Shown here in pieces: positions 1 through 8,539 of a stretch of 64,000 nucleotides of DNA. This DNA is from Paractinoplanes brasiliensis (GTDB lineage Bacteria; Actinomycetota; Actinomycetes; Mycobacteriales; Micromonosporaceae). The stretch is from positions 6,802,001-6,866,000 of the forward strand of contig NZ_SNWR01000001.1 in the NCBI RefSeq assembly GCF_004362215.1, in the 5' to 3' direction. The translations under genes were made by a program, and so were the position numbers. The notes beneath the pieces are model-generated. The model made no database searches. It was not told the DNA's origin and saw only the letters and a program-made list of their open reading frames with translations. The number at the start of each line of letters is the position of its first letter. Within the stretch, counting starts at the first letter, position 1.

Positions 1-1
1 C

Positions 2-1006
2 CACGTCGACCGGCGGCGGCTCGCCCTGCGCTGCACCTGCGCCCAGATCGTGATCACCGCCGCGATGACGGTTGTGGCGTTCACCGACCTCGGCGGCGTC
101 CCGGCCATGCTCGCGCTCACGGCGGTGCAGTCCGCGCTCGGCGGGCTGGTCGGCCCGGCCCGGCAGACGTTCGTGCCCGCGCTGCTCACCGGCGAACGCC
201 TGGCCGCGGGGCTGGCCCTCAACCACCTGTCGTTCCAGCTCGCGATGCTGCTCGGCCCGGCCGCCGCGGGCGGGCTCACCGCCGTGGCGGGCGTCGGCTG
301 GTGCCTGGCGTTCGACACCTTCACCTTCACGGCGGCGCTGGTCGGCCTGGCCGGTCTGCCCTCCGGCGTCCCACCGTCCACCGGCGCTCCCGGTTTCGCG
401 GCGGTCAAGGCCGGTTTCTCGTACGCGGTCAGGACGCCCCCGGTCCGCGGCGCGCTGATGGCCGACCTGGCCGCCACCCTGTTCGCCATGCCGGTGGCCC
501 TGTTCCCGGTGATCAACGAGGAGCGGTTCGGCGGCCGCCCCGAGATCCTGGGCCTGTTCACCACGGCGGTCGCGGTCGGCGGGGTGGCCGCCTCGATCCT
601 CTCCGGCCTGGCCACCCACCAGCCCCGCCCCGGCCGCCTCCTGCTGATCTGCGGGGCTGTCTGGGCCGCCGCCCTGGGCCTCACCGGCGTCGCCACGAGC
701 CTGCCGCTGACTCTGTCGTTGCTGGCGCTGGCCGGCGCGGCCGACACCTGGGCGGTGGTCTCGCGCGGCACAGTCATCCAGACCGAGACCCCGCCCGCCT
801 ACCGGGGCCGCATCTCCTCCCTCGAACACATCGCCGGAGCGGCCGGCCCCCAACTCGGCAACCTGCGCGCGGGCCTGGTCGCCGCGGCCACCTCGGGCGG
901 CACCGCCCTCCTGCTGGGCGGCGCGACGGCTCTCGCCGCCACGGGCCTGATCGCTCTGTCCACTCCGGCGCTGCGGGCCTTTCGGACAGTTCCGTCCGCG
1001 GATTGA
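2..1006 (+). CDS. MFS transporter, 5' truncated by window edge
   Basis: This is an integral membrane exporter of the major facilitator superfamily, MFS_3-like, probably a drug or metabolite efflux carrier in the cytoplasmic membrane. The open frame runs to the first bases of the window, and the residues before the first in-window start (HVDRRRLALRCTCAQ) read like the charged loop and start of a helix in this family, so the true N-terminus lies outside. The visible 330-odd residues are mostly hydrophobic helices. The motif VGPARQTFVPALL followed by LAAGLALNHLSFQLAMLLGP is the usual middle region of these carriers, and TPPAYRGRISSLEHIAGAAGPQLGNLRAG is a late cytoplasmic loop. The substrate cannot be told from sequence. 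Confidence 0.85.
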   Translation, partial: HVDRRRLALRCTCAQIVITAAMTVVAFTDLGGVPAMLALTAVQSALGGLVGPARQTFVPALLTGERLAAGLALNHLSFQLAMLLGPAAAGGLTAVAGVGWCLAFDTFTFTAALVGLAGLPSGVPPSTGAPGFAAVKAGFSYAVRTPPVRGALMADLAATLFAMPVALFPVINEERFGGRPEILGLFTTAVAVGGVAASILSGLATHQPRPGRLLLICGAVWAAALGLTGVATSLPLTLSLLALAGAADTWAVVSRGTVIQTETPPAYRGRISSLEHIAGAAGPQLGNLRAGLVAAATSGGTALLLGGATALAATGLIALSTPALRAFRTVPSAD

Positions 1007-1023
1007 CCCCGCCAACTACCCGC

Positions 1024-1574
1024 ATGAGATGGCGAATCCCGATCGGGAGCTCTCTGACCGTCCTCATCGGCGCCGTGGTGACTCTGCTGGAGGCTGCCCA
1101 TGAGGATGGCAACCAACGGCGGGTCCTGCTCGGCGTTCATCCGTCAGCGAGGACCTGTCTCGAGCAGTTCCCGACGATCGGTCAGGTACGCCTTCGATTG
1201 CAGCGGGTGCAGCGGGAGCGGCGCATTCTCAACACTTCCGTGGACGACAACATCAAGGCAATGCTGAATCACATCTTGCTGGTCGCCGAGGAATACCGCG
1301 ACAACAACCGCCTGAGCCTGCGGGACGCCGCGCGGGAGGAGGCGGCCCTCGACAAGGTGCGGGCGGGCGTCGCCGAGGACCTCGAGCTGAGCGAACTGGA
1401 CCCGGGGCAGTTCCCGAGGCTTATGCCTTCCTCGACGACAAGTCCTGTGCGGCGGGCGACTTCCAGCGGTCGTACAGCGCGGCCAAGAGACAGTTGCAGC
1501 AGTGGCTGCTCGACTCGTCGTCGCGCAGGGTAATGCCCGAAAGGGCGGCTGCGCGGGCAACGGTGTCGGCCTGA
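1024..1574 (+). pseudogene. Hypothetical protein gene split by a frameshift
   Basis: I do not recognise this protein. From ATG 1024 one frame gives a short hydrophobic start (SSLTVLIGAVVTLLEAA), then a polar helical stretch (RILNTSVDDNIKAMLNHILLVAEEY) up to LELSELDPG near 1410. Beyond that, this frame becomes a Ser/Arg/Thr-rich shadow. A different frame instead gives a protein-like tail, AYAFLDDKSCAAGDFQRSY then SAAKRQLQQWLLDSSSRR, ending at TGA 1572-1574. The switch falls in the GGACCCGGGGCAGTTCCC tract, about 1398-1415. The simplest reading is one gene with a one-base indel, either real or a sequencing error. The local GC content looks lower than in the flanking genes. Confidence 0.4.
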
Positions 1575-1649
1575 TCATGTCCTGAAGTGCGCCGGACAGG
1601 TACCTTGTGTCGGGCGCGAGTTCGGATCGCGCCCGGGAGGTGGCATGCG

Positions 1650-2660
1650 ATGACGACGGAGCGGAACCGGGCCAGTGGCCGTCCGACCCTGGAAGAGGTC
1701 GCGGTGCGCGCCGGCGTCGGCCGCGGCACCGTGTCCCGGGTGGTCAACGGGTCGGCGCAGGTCAGCCCACGGGCGCGGCAGGCCGTCGAGGACGCCATCC
1801 AGGAGCTGGGCTATGTGCCCAACCGGGCCGCCCGCACCCTGGTCACGCAGCGGACCGACTCGATCGCGCTGGTGATCTTCGAGTCGGGGGAGCGGTTCTT
1901 CGCCGAGCCGTTCTTCGGGCGGATCGTGCAGTCGATCTCGTCGGTGCTGGTGGCGCGCAACCTGCAGATGGTCCTCATGATCGCGCAGGCGCCCGAGGAG
2001 CGCCGCCGGTTGGAGGGCTACCTGACCCGCCAGCACGTCGACGGCGCGCTGCTGCTCTCGCTGCACGGCGACGATCCGTTGCCCGCGGTGCTCGAGGAGC
2101 GAGGCGTCGCCACCGTCCGGGCCGGGCGTCCCACGTACGCGGAAAGGGGCACCTACGTCGACGCGGACAACCGGGTCGGCGCGCGCGAGGCTGTCTCTTA
2201 CCTGTGGTCGCGGGGCCGGCGCCGGATCGCCGCGATCACCGGGCCGCTCGACATGGCCGCCGGTATAGCCCGTCTCGAGGGCTACCGTGACGTGGTGGGC
2301 GACGGTCCGGTGGCGTTCGGCGACTTCAGTGAGGAGTCCGGCGCGGCCGCCATGTGGCGCCTGCTCGAGCAGCACCCCGACCTCGACGCGGTTTTCGCCG
2401 CCTCCGACATGATGGCCGCCGGGGCGATGCAGGTGCTGCGGCAGCACGGGCGGCGAGTGCCCGACGACGTGGCGGTCGTCGGCTTCGACGACTCGGTGAT
2501 CGCACGGCACACCGATCCGCCGCTGACCAGCGTCGACCAGCCGATCGCCGAGATGGGCCGCGAGATGGTGCGCCTGCTGCTCGCCAAGATCGACGGCGAC
2601 GAGGTGGGCGAGACCGAGATCGTCCTCCCGACCAACCTGGTGATCCGCGGCTCGGCCTGA
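1650..2660 (+). CDS. LacI-family transcriptional regulator
   Basis: This is a 336-residue DNA-binding repressor of the LacI/GalR type. The N-terminus holds the family helix-turn-helix (PTLEEVAVRAGVGRGTVSRV, then VNGSAQVSPRARQAVEDAI) and the hinge-helix region LGYVPNRAARTL. The rest is a periplasmic-binding-protein-like sugar sensor that ends with the usual VVGFDDSVIARHTDPPLTSVDQP and the C-terminal LLLAKIDGDE. ATG 1650 is preceded by GGGAGG at 1635-1640 and gives the normal family length. The gene stands alone and converges with the kinase gene only 10 bp away, so its target operon is not evident here. A cellulase gene with a LacI-family operator lies at 52.3 kb, but nothing links the two directly. 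Confidence 0.93.
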   Translation: MTTERNRASGRPTLEEVAVRAGVGRGTVSRVVNGSAQVSPRARQAVEDAIQELGYVPNRAARTLVTQRTDSIALVIFESGERFFAEPFFGRIVQSISSVLVARNLQMVLMIAQAPEERRRLEGYLTRQHVDGALLLSLHGDDPLPAVLEERGVATVRAGRPTYAERGTYVDADNRVGAREAVSYLWSRGRRRIAAITGPLDMAAGIARLEGYRDVVGDGPVAFGDFSEESGAAAMWRLLEQHPDLDAVFAASDMMAAGAMQVLRQHGRRVPDDVAVVGFDDSVIARHTDPPLTSVDQPIAEMGREMVRLLLAKIDGDEVGETEIVLPTNLVIRGSA

Positions 2661-2670
2661 GCCCGTGAAG

Positions 2671-4206
2671 TCACATCCCGGCGGCGCGGTTCAGGTCGGC
2701 CAGGCGGGAACGCAGCAGTGACGCCTGCGCCGGCGACAGGGTCCCCTCCGCGGCCCGGTCGTTGACCTTGCGGCGCAGCGCGTCGATCCGCCCGTCGAGG
2801 TTGTCGTCGTCGGCGTCGGCCAGCGGCTGCAGCAGGTTGAACAGGTCGAGCTGCACGTCGGACCGGATGTCCGCGTCCTCGACCGCGCTGCGGAAGCGGC
2901 TCACCGCGTCCTCGAAACTCAGCGTCGGTTTCGGTTTCACGGTGGGGGAGGACGGCGGCGTGCTCGCCCGGATGCTCGCCGGGGTGCGCAGCGGCGCCGC
3001 CGAAGTCGTGGCCACCGCGGGCGGCGTCGGCACGGGTGCGGCGGCCTCCTGGTTCTTCCGCGGCCAGTTGATCGCGACCACGGCGCCGCCGGCCGCGGCG
3101 AGCAGGGCCACCACCGTGACGCCGAGCACCCAGCGGCGGGTCGGCGACGGGGTCAGCGCCACGGTGGCGGGGGCGGCCCGGCCGGGCCGGTAGGACTGTT
3201 CGCCACCGCGGAGTGGCAGATCGGCTGCGGTGGCGCGGGGGACGGCCCCGCCGCGAGCGCCGACGTTGGCCTCGACGCGGACGGGAGGCGTACGGGAACG
3301 ACTGCCCGGACCGTGAGTGCCGCGCCCGCCGGCGGCCGGTCGTGCGCCGCCGGGGCCGCTGGAGGGGCGACCGGCGGCGGCCACGTGCCCCGGCGACTCG
3401 GGCTTGAGCCAGAGCGCGGTCAGGTCGAACCGGATCTCGTCGGCGCCGGGCCTGTCCCCGGGCAGCTCCGCCAGGCAGCGCCCGACGATGTCGCGGAACG
3501 CGGCGGGCAGGTCGGCGGGCAGTTCGCGTGGTCCCTCGGCTCGGGCGGCGGCCAGTTCCTCCCAGGTGTCCACGGGATAGGGCGGGTCGCCGGTCACCAT
3601 CTCGAACAGCAGCACACCCAGCCCGTAGACGTCCGTCGCGGGCTCGGCCGGCATGCCGTCGAGACGCTCGGGCGCCACGTACGCCGGGGTGCCGAACGTC
3701 GAGCCGGTGTCGTCGTCGTCGGGCTCGCCCGTGGTCGCGCTGATGCCGAAGTCGAGGATCTTGATGCCGTTGGGGGTGAGCATGACGTTGCCGGGCTTGA
3801 TGTCGCGGTGCACGACGCCGTTGGCGTGGGCCGCCGCGAGGGCGTCGGCCACCGCGGCCCCGATCCGCGCGGCCTCGGGCAGCTCGATCGGCTCCCGTTC
3901 GAGCCGGGCGGCGACACTCTCGCCGGCCAGCAGCTCCATCACCACGAACGGCACGATTGTCCCGTCGGGACGGACCGCCTCGCGATAGTCGTGGACCGCC
4001 GCGATGTTGGGGTGCTGCAGCTTGGCCGCCATCCGCGCCTCGCGCCAGACGACCTGAGCGCCCAGCGGCAGCTTGACCGCGACCGGGCGGGCCAGCAACT
4101 CGTCGTCGGCGCGCCAGATCGTCGACATCCCGCCGGTCTCGAGCAGGGTGACCAGGCGGTAACGCGCCGCCAGCAGGGTTCCCGCAATCGGCCACTCATC
4201 GCTCAC
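2671..4206 (-). CDS. Membrane serine/threonine protein kinase
   Basis: This is a 511-residue Hanks-type Ser/Thr kinase. The kinase domain spans about residues 15-280, with VAVK (Lys45), HRDIKPGN (catalytic Asp135), DFG at 152-154 and APE at 178-180. A proline/glycine-rich juxtamembrane stretch follows, then one transmembrane helix (RRWVLGVTVVALLAAAGGAV) and a Thr/Pro-rich linker. The small outside domain is acidic and helical (residues about 430-511). It has no PASTA repeats, so this is not a PknB orthologue. The GTG start at 4206 begins directly with the usual N-terminal lobe; a longer frame extends upstream but looks non-coding. The secreted LamG gene lies 52 bp upstream on the same strand and may be co-transcribed. 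Confidence 0.93.
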   Translation of the reverse strand: MSDEWPIAGTLLAARYRLVTLLETGGMSTIWRADDELLARPVAVKLPLGAQVVWREARMAAKLQHPNIAAVHDYREAVRPDGTIVPFVVMELLAGESVAARLEREPIELPEAARIGAAVADALAAAHANGVVHRDIKPGNVMLTPNGIKILDFGISATTGEPDDDDTGSTFGTPAYVAPERLDGMPAEPATDVYGLGVLLFEMVTGDPPYPVDTWEELAAARAEGPRELPADLPAAFRDIVGRCLAELPGDRPGADEIRFDLTALWLKPESPGHVAAAGRPSSGPGGARPAAGGRGTHGPGSRSRTPPVRVEANVGARGGAVPRATAADLPLRGGEQSYRPGRAAPATVALTPSPTRRWVLGVTVVALLAAAGGAVVAINWPRKNQEAAAPVPTPPAVATTSAAPLRTPASIRASTPPSSPTVKPKPTLSFEDAVSRFRSAVEDADIRSDVQLDLFNLLQPLADADDDNLDGRIDALRRKVNDRAAEGTLSPAQASLLRSRLADLNRAAGM

Positions 4207-4258
4207 CCGCAGAACATTCGCCCGGATCGGGACGGGTGTCAACACCTGAGGTGCGCTG

Positions 4259-4978
4259 TTACCAGCGGGACCGGGCCACATCGACGGCGACGTAGTCGAT
4301 GTCGCCGGCGAAGTAGTCGCAGCCCACGTCGATCTGGTCGCAGGTGGTCTTCCCGCCGATCGCGAGCGGCCAGGAGTTGGCGATCCTGCCGGTCCAGCCG
4401 GGGCGCGAGGCGACCGGACGCCGGTCGATGAACAGCGTCACGCCCTCGCGGGTCCGTTCACACCGTACGGTGTGCCACTGCCCGTCGTTGATCGGCTTGG
4501 GCGCCGTGACCAGCAGCGATGTGCGGGAACCGCGGAACCAGCACTGCACCCGTCCGTTGGGGATCTGCAGCTTGAAGCTTCCGCCGGGCACCGTCGCCTG
4601 TCCCTTCTGGACGATGTTGCCGAAGTGGTCGCGGGTGCGCAGCCGCATGCCGATCGCGTAGTCACGGTCGCCCGGGTCGAGCCGGTCGTCGTCGGGCACG
4701 GTCACCACATGGCCCGGCCGGGCCGGCGGGGTGTCGGGCTCCAGTCTCTCGAAGCCGTACGCGATGTGGTCGCCGGACCGCAGGCCCACCGCGACCTCGC
4801 GTCCGATGGCGCCGTCGAAGCCGTGCCCGGTGGCGTCGCGCATCGTGCGGGCGCCCGGGGCCTCGTTCATGGGCCAGTACGCCAGCTCGTAGTCGGTTGC
4901 GGCACTCGCGGTGCCGCCGCTGAGGAGGAGCAGGCCCGTGGTGGCGGCAGAGACAATCCACAACCGTCGGTTCTTCAT
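4259..4978 (-). CDS. Secreted LamG/concanavalin-like protein
   Basis: This is a 239-residue exported protein. A Sec signal peptide is clear (MKNRR, a hydrophobic core LLLLSGGT, then ASA-A). The mature part is one LamG-like jelly roll: YWPMNEAPGARTMRDATGHG, FGNIVQKGQATVPGGSFKLQ, QWHTVRCERTREGVTLFIDR and a C-terminal GDIDYVAVDVAR. Four cysteines in the mature part could form disulfides. Such domains usually bind carbohydrate or other surface ligands; no catalytic domain is present. AGGGGATGA lies just before ATG 4978. It is followed on the same strand by the kinase gene. The actual ligand is unknown. Confidence 0.85.
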   Translation of the reverse strand: MKNRRLWIVSAATTGLLLLSGGTASAATDYELAYWPMNEAPGARTMRDATGHGFDGAIGREVAVGLRSGDHIAYGFERLEPDTPPARPGHVVTVPDDDRLDPGDRDYAIGMRLRTRDHFGNIVQKGQATVPGGSFKLQIPNGRVQCWFRGSRTSLLVTAPKPINDGQWHTVRCERTREGVTLFIDRRPVASRPGWTGRIANSWPLAIGGKTTCDQIDVGCDYFAGDIDYVAVDVARSRW

Positions 4979-5115
4979 GGCTCATCCCCTATGACGCCGT
5001 ATAGTCGGATTTGGCGGTTTGATCCTACGCAGGCCGAATCGTGCGTGTACAGGGATGGCCGGGATTAGCCCGCACGCCGGACCCCGTTGGGAACCGTTGC
5101 CGTTGATGTCATGAT

Positions 5116-5493
5116 GTGACCGACCATGCGGGCGAAAGGGCCGGGCAGACGGTGGGCTTCGAGGCACGAACGGATGAGCAGGCGGGGTGCGTGCGGGTGA
5201 CCCTGGCCGGCGAGTGCGATCTTGCCGTTCGCGACCAGCTGCGCACGATCCTGGAGGGCGCGGTCCACGCGTCGCCGCTCGTGATCGTCGATCTGGCGGC
5301 GGTCGACTTCCTCGACTCGAGCGGCGTGCACGGCCTGATCGTCGCCCACCACGAGGCCCGCGCCCGCGGCGGCCGCGTCACCGTGGTCAACCCGACCGGC
5401 GCCGTCGCCTCGGTTCTGGACATCACGGGCGTCGCCGAGCTGCTCGGCCCTCAGGTGGCCGCATCCGGCGACCAGGCGCGGGCCGACGGATGA
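5116..5493 (+). CDS. STAS-domain anti-sigma factor antagonist
   Basis: This is a 125-residue SpoIIAA/RsbV-like protein. The STAS core is complete: GCVRVTLAGECDLAVRDQLR, LVIVDLAAVDFLDSSGVHGL and a final helix. The Ser pair in DFLDSSGVHG includes the residue normally phosphorylated by the partner kinase. The next gene, which overlaps this stop by 4 bp, encodes that kinase type, and a SpoIIE-type phosphatase lies convergent just beyond, so the three form a complete partner-switching set. The start is taken as GTG 5116. Which sigma factor is controlled cannot be seen, because none is encoded here. Confidence 0.9.
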   Translation: MTDHAGERAGQTVGFEARTDEQAGCVRVTLAGECDLAVRDQLRTILEGAVHASPLVIVDLAAVDFLDSSGVHGLIVAHHEARARGGRVTVVNPTGAVASVLDITGVAELLGPQVAASGDQARADG

Positions 5494-5873
5494 GCGGGGA
5501 CGCCCTCGAGATCTCGTACGCGCAACCGGGCGACCTGGCGAAGGTGCGCGAGTTCGTGCGCAGCAACGCGACCGGGCTGGGCCTGACCGAGGAACGCGCC
5601 GAGCTGCTGACGCTGGCCGTGAGCGAGCTGGCCACCAACACGCTGCAGCACACCGCGGGCGGTGGCTCGGTGCGCCTGTGGTCGGTGAACGGGCGGGTGT
5701 TCTGCGACGTGGTCGACGGCGGCCCGATCCGGAGGCTGGGTCGTGCCATGCCGGCCGCCAACGCGACGCGAGGCCGGGGCCTGGCCATCGTCGAGCGCGT
5801 CTGCGATGAGGTCGGCGTCGAGACCGCGGGCGACAGCACCCGGGTCCGGCTGGCCCTCGACCTGCGGCCGTGA
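5490..5873 (+). CDS. HATPase_c anti-sigma regulatory kinase (RsbW/SpoIIAB-like)
   Basis: This 127-residue protein has a GHKL ATPase fold: LTLAVSELATNTLQHTAGGG is the N-box, FCDVVDGG the G1 region and GRGLAIVERVCDEVGV the G2 region. It is expected to bind a sigma factor and to phosphorylate the STAS protein encoded just upstream. ATG 5490 overlaps the STAS stop codon (ATGA), which implies translational coupling. The length is normal for the family. The gene is followed by a short repeat-rich spacer and then by a phosphatase gene on the opposite strand. Confidence 0.9.
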   Translation: MSGDALEISYAQPGDLAKVREFVRSNATGLGLTEERAELLTLAVSELATNTLQHTAGGGSVRLWSVNGRVFCDVVDGGPIRRLGRAMPAANATRGRGLAIVERVCDEVGVETAGDSTRVRLALDLRP

Positions 5874-5941
5874 CCTGACCGGGTTCGTTCATCCGGCCCC
5901 GCCTGAGCGGGTTCGTTCATCCGGCCGTGACCTGACCGGGC
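5866..5941. repeat. Short imperfect tandem repeat in intergenic spacer
   Basis: CGGGTTCGTTCATCCGGCC occurs at 5881-5899 and again at 5909-5927, a 28-bp offset. CGGCCGTGACCTGACCGGG occurs at 5866-5884 and 5923-5941, a 57-bp offset. The block starts in the last codons and stop of the anti-sigma gene and runs towards the 3' end of the phosphatase gene. It looks like a local duplication. No regulator or terminator role is evident. Confidence 0.8.
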
Positions 5942-5974
5942 TGGTCAGCGGGCCGCTGCCTGATCCGGGTCTGG

Positions 5975-7471
5975 TCAGCCGACCGTGACCAGCAGGGTGC
6001 AGGTGTCGTCGTCGGGGCTCGGGGTGGTGAGGCCGGCGAGCAGGGCGGGGTGCGCCTCGGGCGTCGCCGACGCGGCGGCCAGCAGGTCGAGGACGCGCGG
6101 CCGCAACGACGGGCCGCCCCGGCGCTCGACGAGGCCGTCGGTGAACAGCAGCAGCAGGTCGCCGGGGGACAGCCGCGGGCACAGCGTCTCGTACGTGGCT
6201 TCCGGGTCGGCGCCCAGCAGCATGCCGTGCGGCAGCGGCAGCGGCTCGGCCTTTCCCTCGCGGGCCAGCAGCGGCGCCGCGTGACCGGCCCGGCCCCAGG
6301 ACAGCGTGCGTGACCCCGGGTCGAAGACACACAGCACCGCCGAGCCGGTCAGGCGCAGCCGGGCGCTCAGCTGGTTGAGGTGGCCGAGCAGGGCCGCCGG
6401 GTCGTGGATGCCGATCGACAGCCAGGCGATCAGCGCGAACCGCAGATGGGCCATGCCGCTGGCCGCCCCCAGCCCGTGCCCGGCCACGTCGCCCACGGCC
6501 AGCACCACCCTGCCGTCGTCGAGCCGCTCGGCGTGATACCAGTCGCCGCCGACCTGGATCGAGCTGCCCGCCGGCAGGTAGTTGACCAGCACGCTCAGGC
6601 CGGGCAGGGGCAGCGGCTCGCGCGGAACGGGCTGGATCATGTGCTGGAGCTGGGCGGCCAGGCGGTGCTCGGCCAGGGCGGTCATCTCGCGCCGGCGCAA
6701 CTGGTCACGCAGACGGTCGATGGCCGTACGGGAGTCCTCCCTGGCCGTCACGTCCTGCACCACGCCGTTGATCTTCAGTGGCCGGCCGGTGGCGTCGGTG
6801 ACCAGGTCGGAGAGGATGCGCAGGTGCTTGACGGCCGGGCCGACGTGGAACCGGACCGTCACGTCGGAGGGCGCGCCGCTGTCCAGGGTCTGCCAGGCGG
6901 CCTCGGCCAGGCCGCGGTCGTCCTCGAGCATCCTCGCCGCCAGCTGGGTGCGCGACAGCGGGCCCAGGGCCGGGTCGCGGTCGAAGAGCCGGTACACGCC
7001 CGCCGACCACGACGTCTCGCCGGTGATCAGGTCGTACTCCGACCAGCCGAGGCTGCCGAGCAGCTCGGTCTGCTGCATGCGGCGGCGGTCCTCGTCGAGC
7101 CGCTGCCACCAGACCAGCAGCCCGTCGAGCACCCGGTGGACGGTCACGTCGAAGAGTGAAAGCGCGACGACGCGGGCCTGGTTCTCGGCGTACCGGAAAT
7201 CGTTCAGCTCGGCCGGCTCACCGGTGCGCAGGACGTCGAGATAGAGCTGCCAGAGCTCGCCGCCCACGATGACCGGATAGAGCTCGCTGAGAAGACGGCC
7301 GATCCGGCTCGTGCCGCGGTGGTAGATGTCGTTGCCCCGGCCGCTGGCTGCCGCGACGCGGAAGTCGCGCACTGTCCCGTCGTCGCCGGTCACGGGCACG
7401 AGCCAGGAACAGCCCGCCGGGATGACGGACAACATCTCCCGTACGACGCGGGCGACGTCCTCGTCGGCCAT
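5975..7471 (-). CDS. PAS/SpoIIE-type PP2C phosphatase
   Basis: This is a 498-residue signalling phosphatase of the RsbU/SpoIIE (PPM) class. The N-terminal half carries two sensor-like regions, the second a PAS-type segment (SLGWSEYDLITGETSWSAGV through VVQDVTAREDSRTAIDRLR). A short coiled coil follows, then the catalytic domain with VGGDWYHAERLDDGRVVLAV, GDVAGHGLGAASGMAHLR, LLLFTDGLVERRG and the metal-binding tail PSPDDDTCTLLV. It should remove phosphate from a STAS antagonist such as the neighbour at 5116. The start at ATG 7471 gives MADEDVARVVREMLS; longer versions extend into the divergent promoter region. It converges with the STAS/anti-sigma pair across the repeat spacer. Confidence 0.9.
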   Translation of the reverse strand: MADEDVARVVREMLSVIPAGCSWLVPVTGDDGTVRDFRVAAASGRGNDIYHRGTSRIGRLLSELYPVIVGGELWQLYLDVLRTGEPAELNDFRYAENQARVVALSLFDVTVHRVLDGLLVWWQRLDEDRRRMQQTELLGSLGWSEYDLITGETSWSAGVYRLFDRDPALGPLSRTQLAARMLEDDRGLAEAAWQTLDSGAPSDVTVRFHVGPAVKHLRILSDLVTDATGRPLKINGVVQDVTAREDSRTAIDRLRDQLRRREMTALAEHRLAAQLQHMIQPVPREPLPLPGLSVLVNYLPAGSSIQVGGDWYHAERLDDGRVVLAVGDVAGHGLGAASGMAHLRFALIAWLSIGIHDPAALLGHLNQLSARLRLTGSAVLCVFDPGSRTLSWGRAGHAAPLLAREGKAEPLPLPHGMLLGADPEATYETLCPRLSPGDLLLLFTDGLVERRGGPSLRPRVLDLLAAASATPEAHPALLAGLTTPSPDDDTCTLLVTVG

Positions 7472-7621
7472 CCGCTCAGCGTAGTGGTCGTCGATGCGGC
7501 GTTGTGGTGACGCACCGCAGCCCCTCGCTAATCCGCTGTTGAGCTTGATAGCATCCCGCGGATCACGCCACCCCGTGCGAGTGGGCGTATCCGCGGGCTC
7601 GCAACAACGGAGGTCTATCAA
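7472..7621. promoter_or_regulatory. Divergent intergenic region
   Basis: This 150-bp gap separates the phosphatase gene (minus) from the coiled-coil gene (plus) and must contain both promoters. GGAGGTC about 10 bp before GTG 7622 is a strong ribosome binding site. No confident -35/-10 pair or operator could be picked by eye. Confidence 0.5.
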
Positions 7622-8434
7622 GTGTCCGACAACCGTATGAAGGATCGTGTCAAAGTGCTGCTCAATGGGACGTCAGCGGACAGCCAGACCTCGGAACACG
7701 CCCTCGTCGCGCCGCAGCCCGGCCAGCAGGCCCAGCCGCAGAACGGCGGTCAGCAGGCCGGGGCCGCACCAGCTCAGCCCGGTCAGCCCGGCCAGAACCA
7801 GGCGTTGCAGGTTCTGACCTTGGCCCAGCGCACGGCCGAGGAACACGTCGCGCGGGCCCACCACCAGGCCGACAAGATCCGGACGGACGCGCTGGCCGCC
7901 GCCGAGCAGGTCGCCCGGGACGCGCAGGTGCACGCCCACAACGTGCGCCGCGAGGCCGAGAAGACCCTGGCCGACGCCCGCGCCGCCGCAGAGCAGATCG
8001 CGCGCGACTCGCACGCCCGCACCGAGGAAGCACGCCGCACCGCCGAGAAGATCGTCAACGACGCCCGCGCGCAGGCCGAGACCATCGCCGACGACGCCCA
8101 GGCCAACGCCGACCACCTCAACCTGCAGGCCCGGCAGCGCTACGACGACGTCGTGGGCAGCCTCGGGGCCAAGCGGGAAGCGCTGCAGCAGCAGATCGAG
8201 GCGCTCGAGCAGTTCGACCGGGAGTACCGCGCCCGCCTGACCAACTTCATGCAGGGCCAGCTGCGCGCCCTCTGGGTCGACCAGCCGCAGGTGCAGGGCG
8301 ACGTCGAGGAGGACGGCGGCGACAAGCCGGCTCCTCGCCACGGCGCCGGCGAGGCCGAGGACGCCGTTCCCGCGCAGCGCCACAGCGAGGAAGACTCCGT
8401 GGAATCCGAGGACGAGGAGCACGCCGAGCGCTGA
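7622..8434 (+). CDS. DivIVA/Scy-like coiled-coil protein
   Basis: This is a 270-residue cytoplasmic protein. After a Gln/Gly/Pro-rich N-terminus (residues 25-60), residues about 62-215 form one long Ala/Glu/Arg-rich coiled coil with repeated units such as EEHVARAHHQADKIRTDALA and AEQIARDSHARTEEARRTAE. An acidic, disordered tail ends the protein. Actinomycete proteins with this build act as cytoskeletal or polar scaffolds (DivIVA, Scy, FilP), but the DivIVA N-terminal signature is not clearly present, so the role is inferred only from shape. GTG 7622 has a good ribosome binding site. The ATPase gene downstream may be co-transcribed. Confidence 0.75.
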   Translation: MSDNRMKDRVKVLLNGTSADSQTSEHALVAPQPGQQAQPQNGGQQAGAAPAQPGQPGQNQALQVLTLAQRTAEEHVARAHHQADKIRTDALAAAEQVARDAQVHAHNVRREAEKTLADARAAAEQIARDSHARTEEARRTAEKIVNDARAQAETIADDAQANADHLNLQARQRYDDVVGSLGAKREALQQQIEALEQFDREYRARLTNFMQGQLRALWVDQPQVQGDVEEDGGDKPAPRHGAGEAEDAVPAQRHSEEDSVESEDEEHAER

Positions 8435-8539
8435 TTCCGTGGAAAAGTTGCACGCTGGGTTATGGACTCACGTGCATCGGGGTCTTACCGTCGGTTGAGT
8501 GCGCGGTTCGCCCGGGCCGCGCTCCGACGGGAGGCCGTC

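Noticed and set aside
1650..2660. Assignment of the LacI protein as CebR
   Set aside because: It is 50 kb from the cellulase operator, and no sugar gene or 14-bp box is next to it.
8462..8539. Longer start for the STAND-type ATPase
   Set aside because: No ribosome site before ATG 8462, whereas GTG 8540 has GGAGG and begins at the conserved fold.
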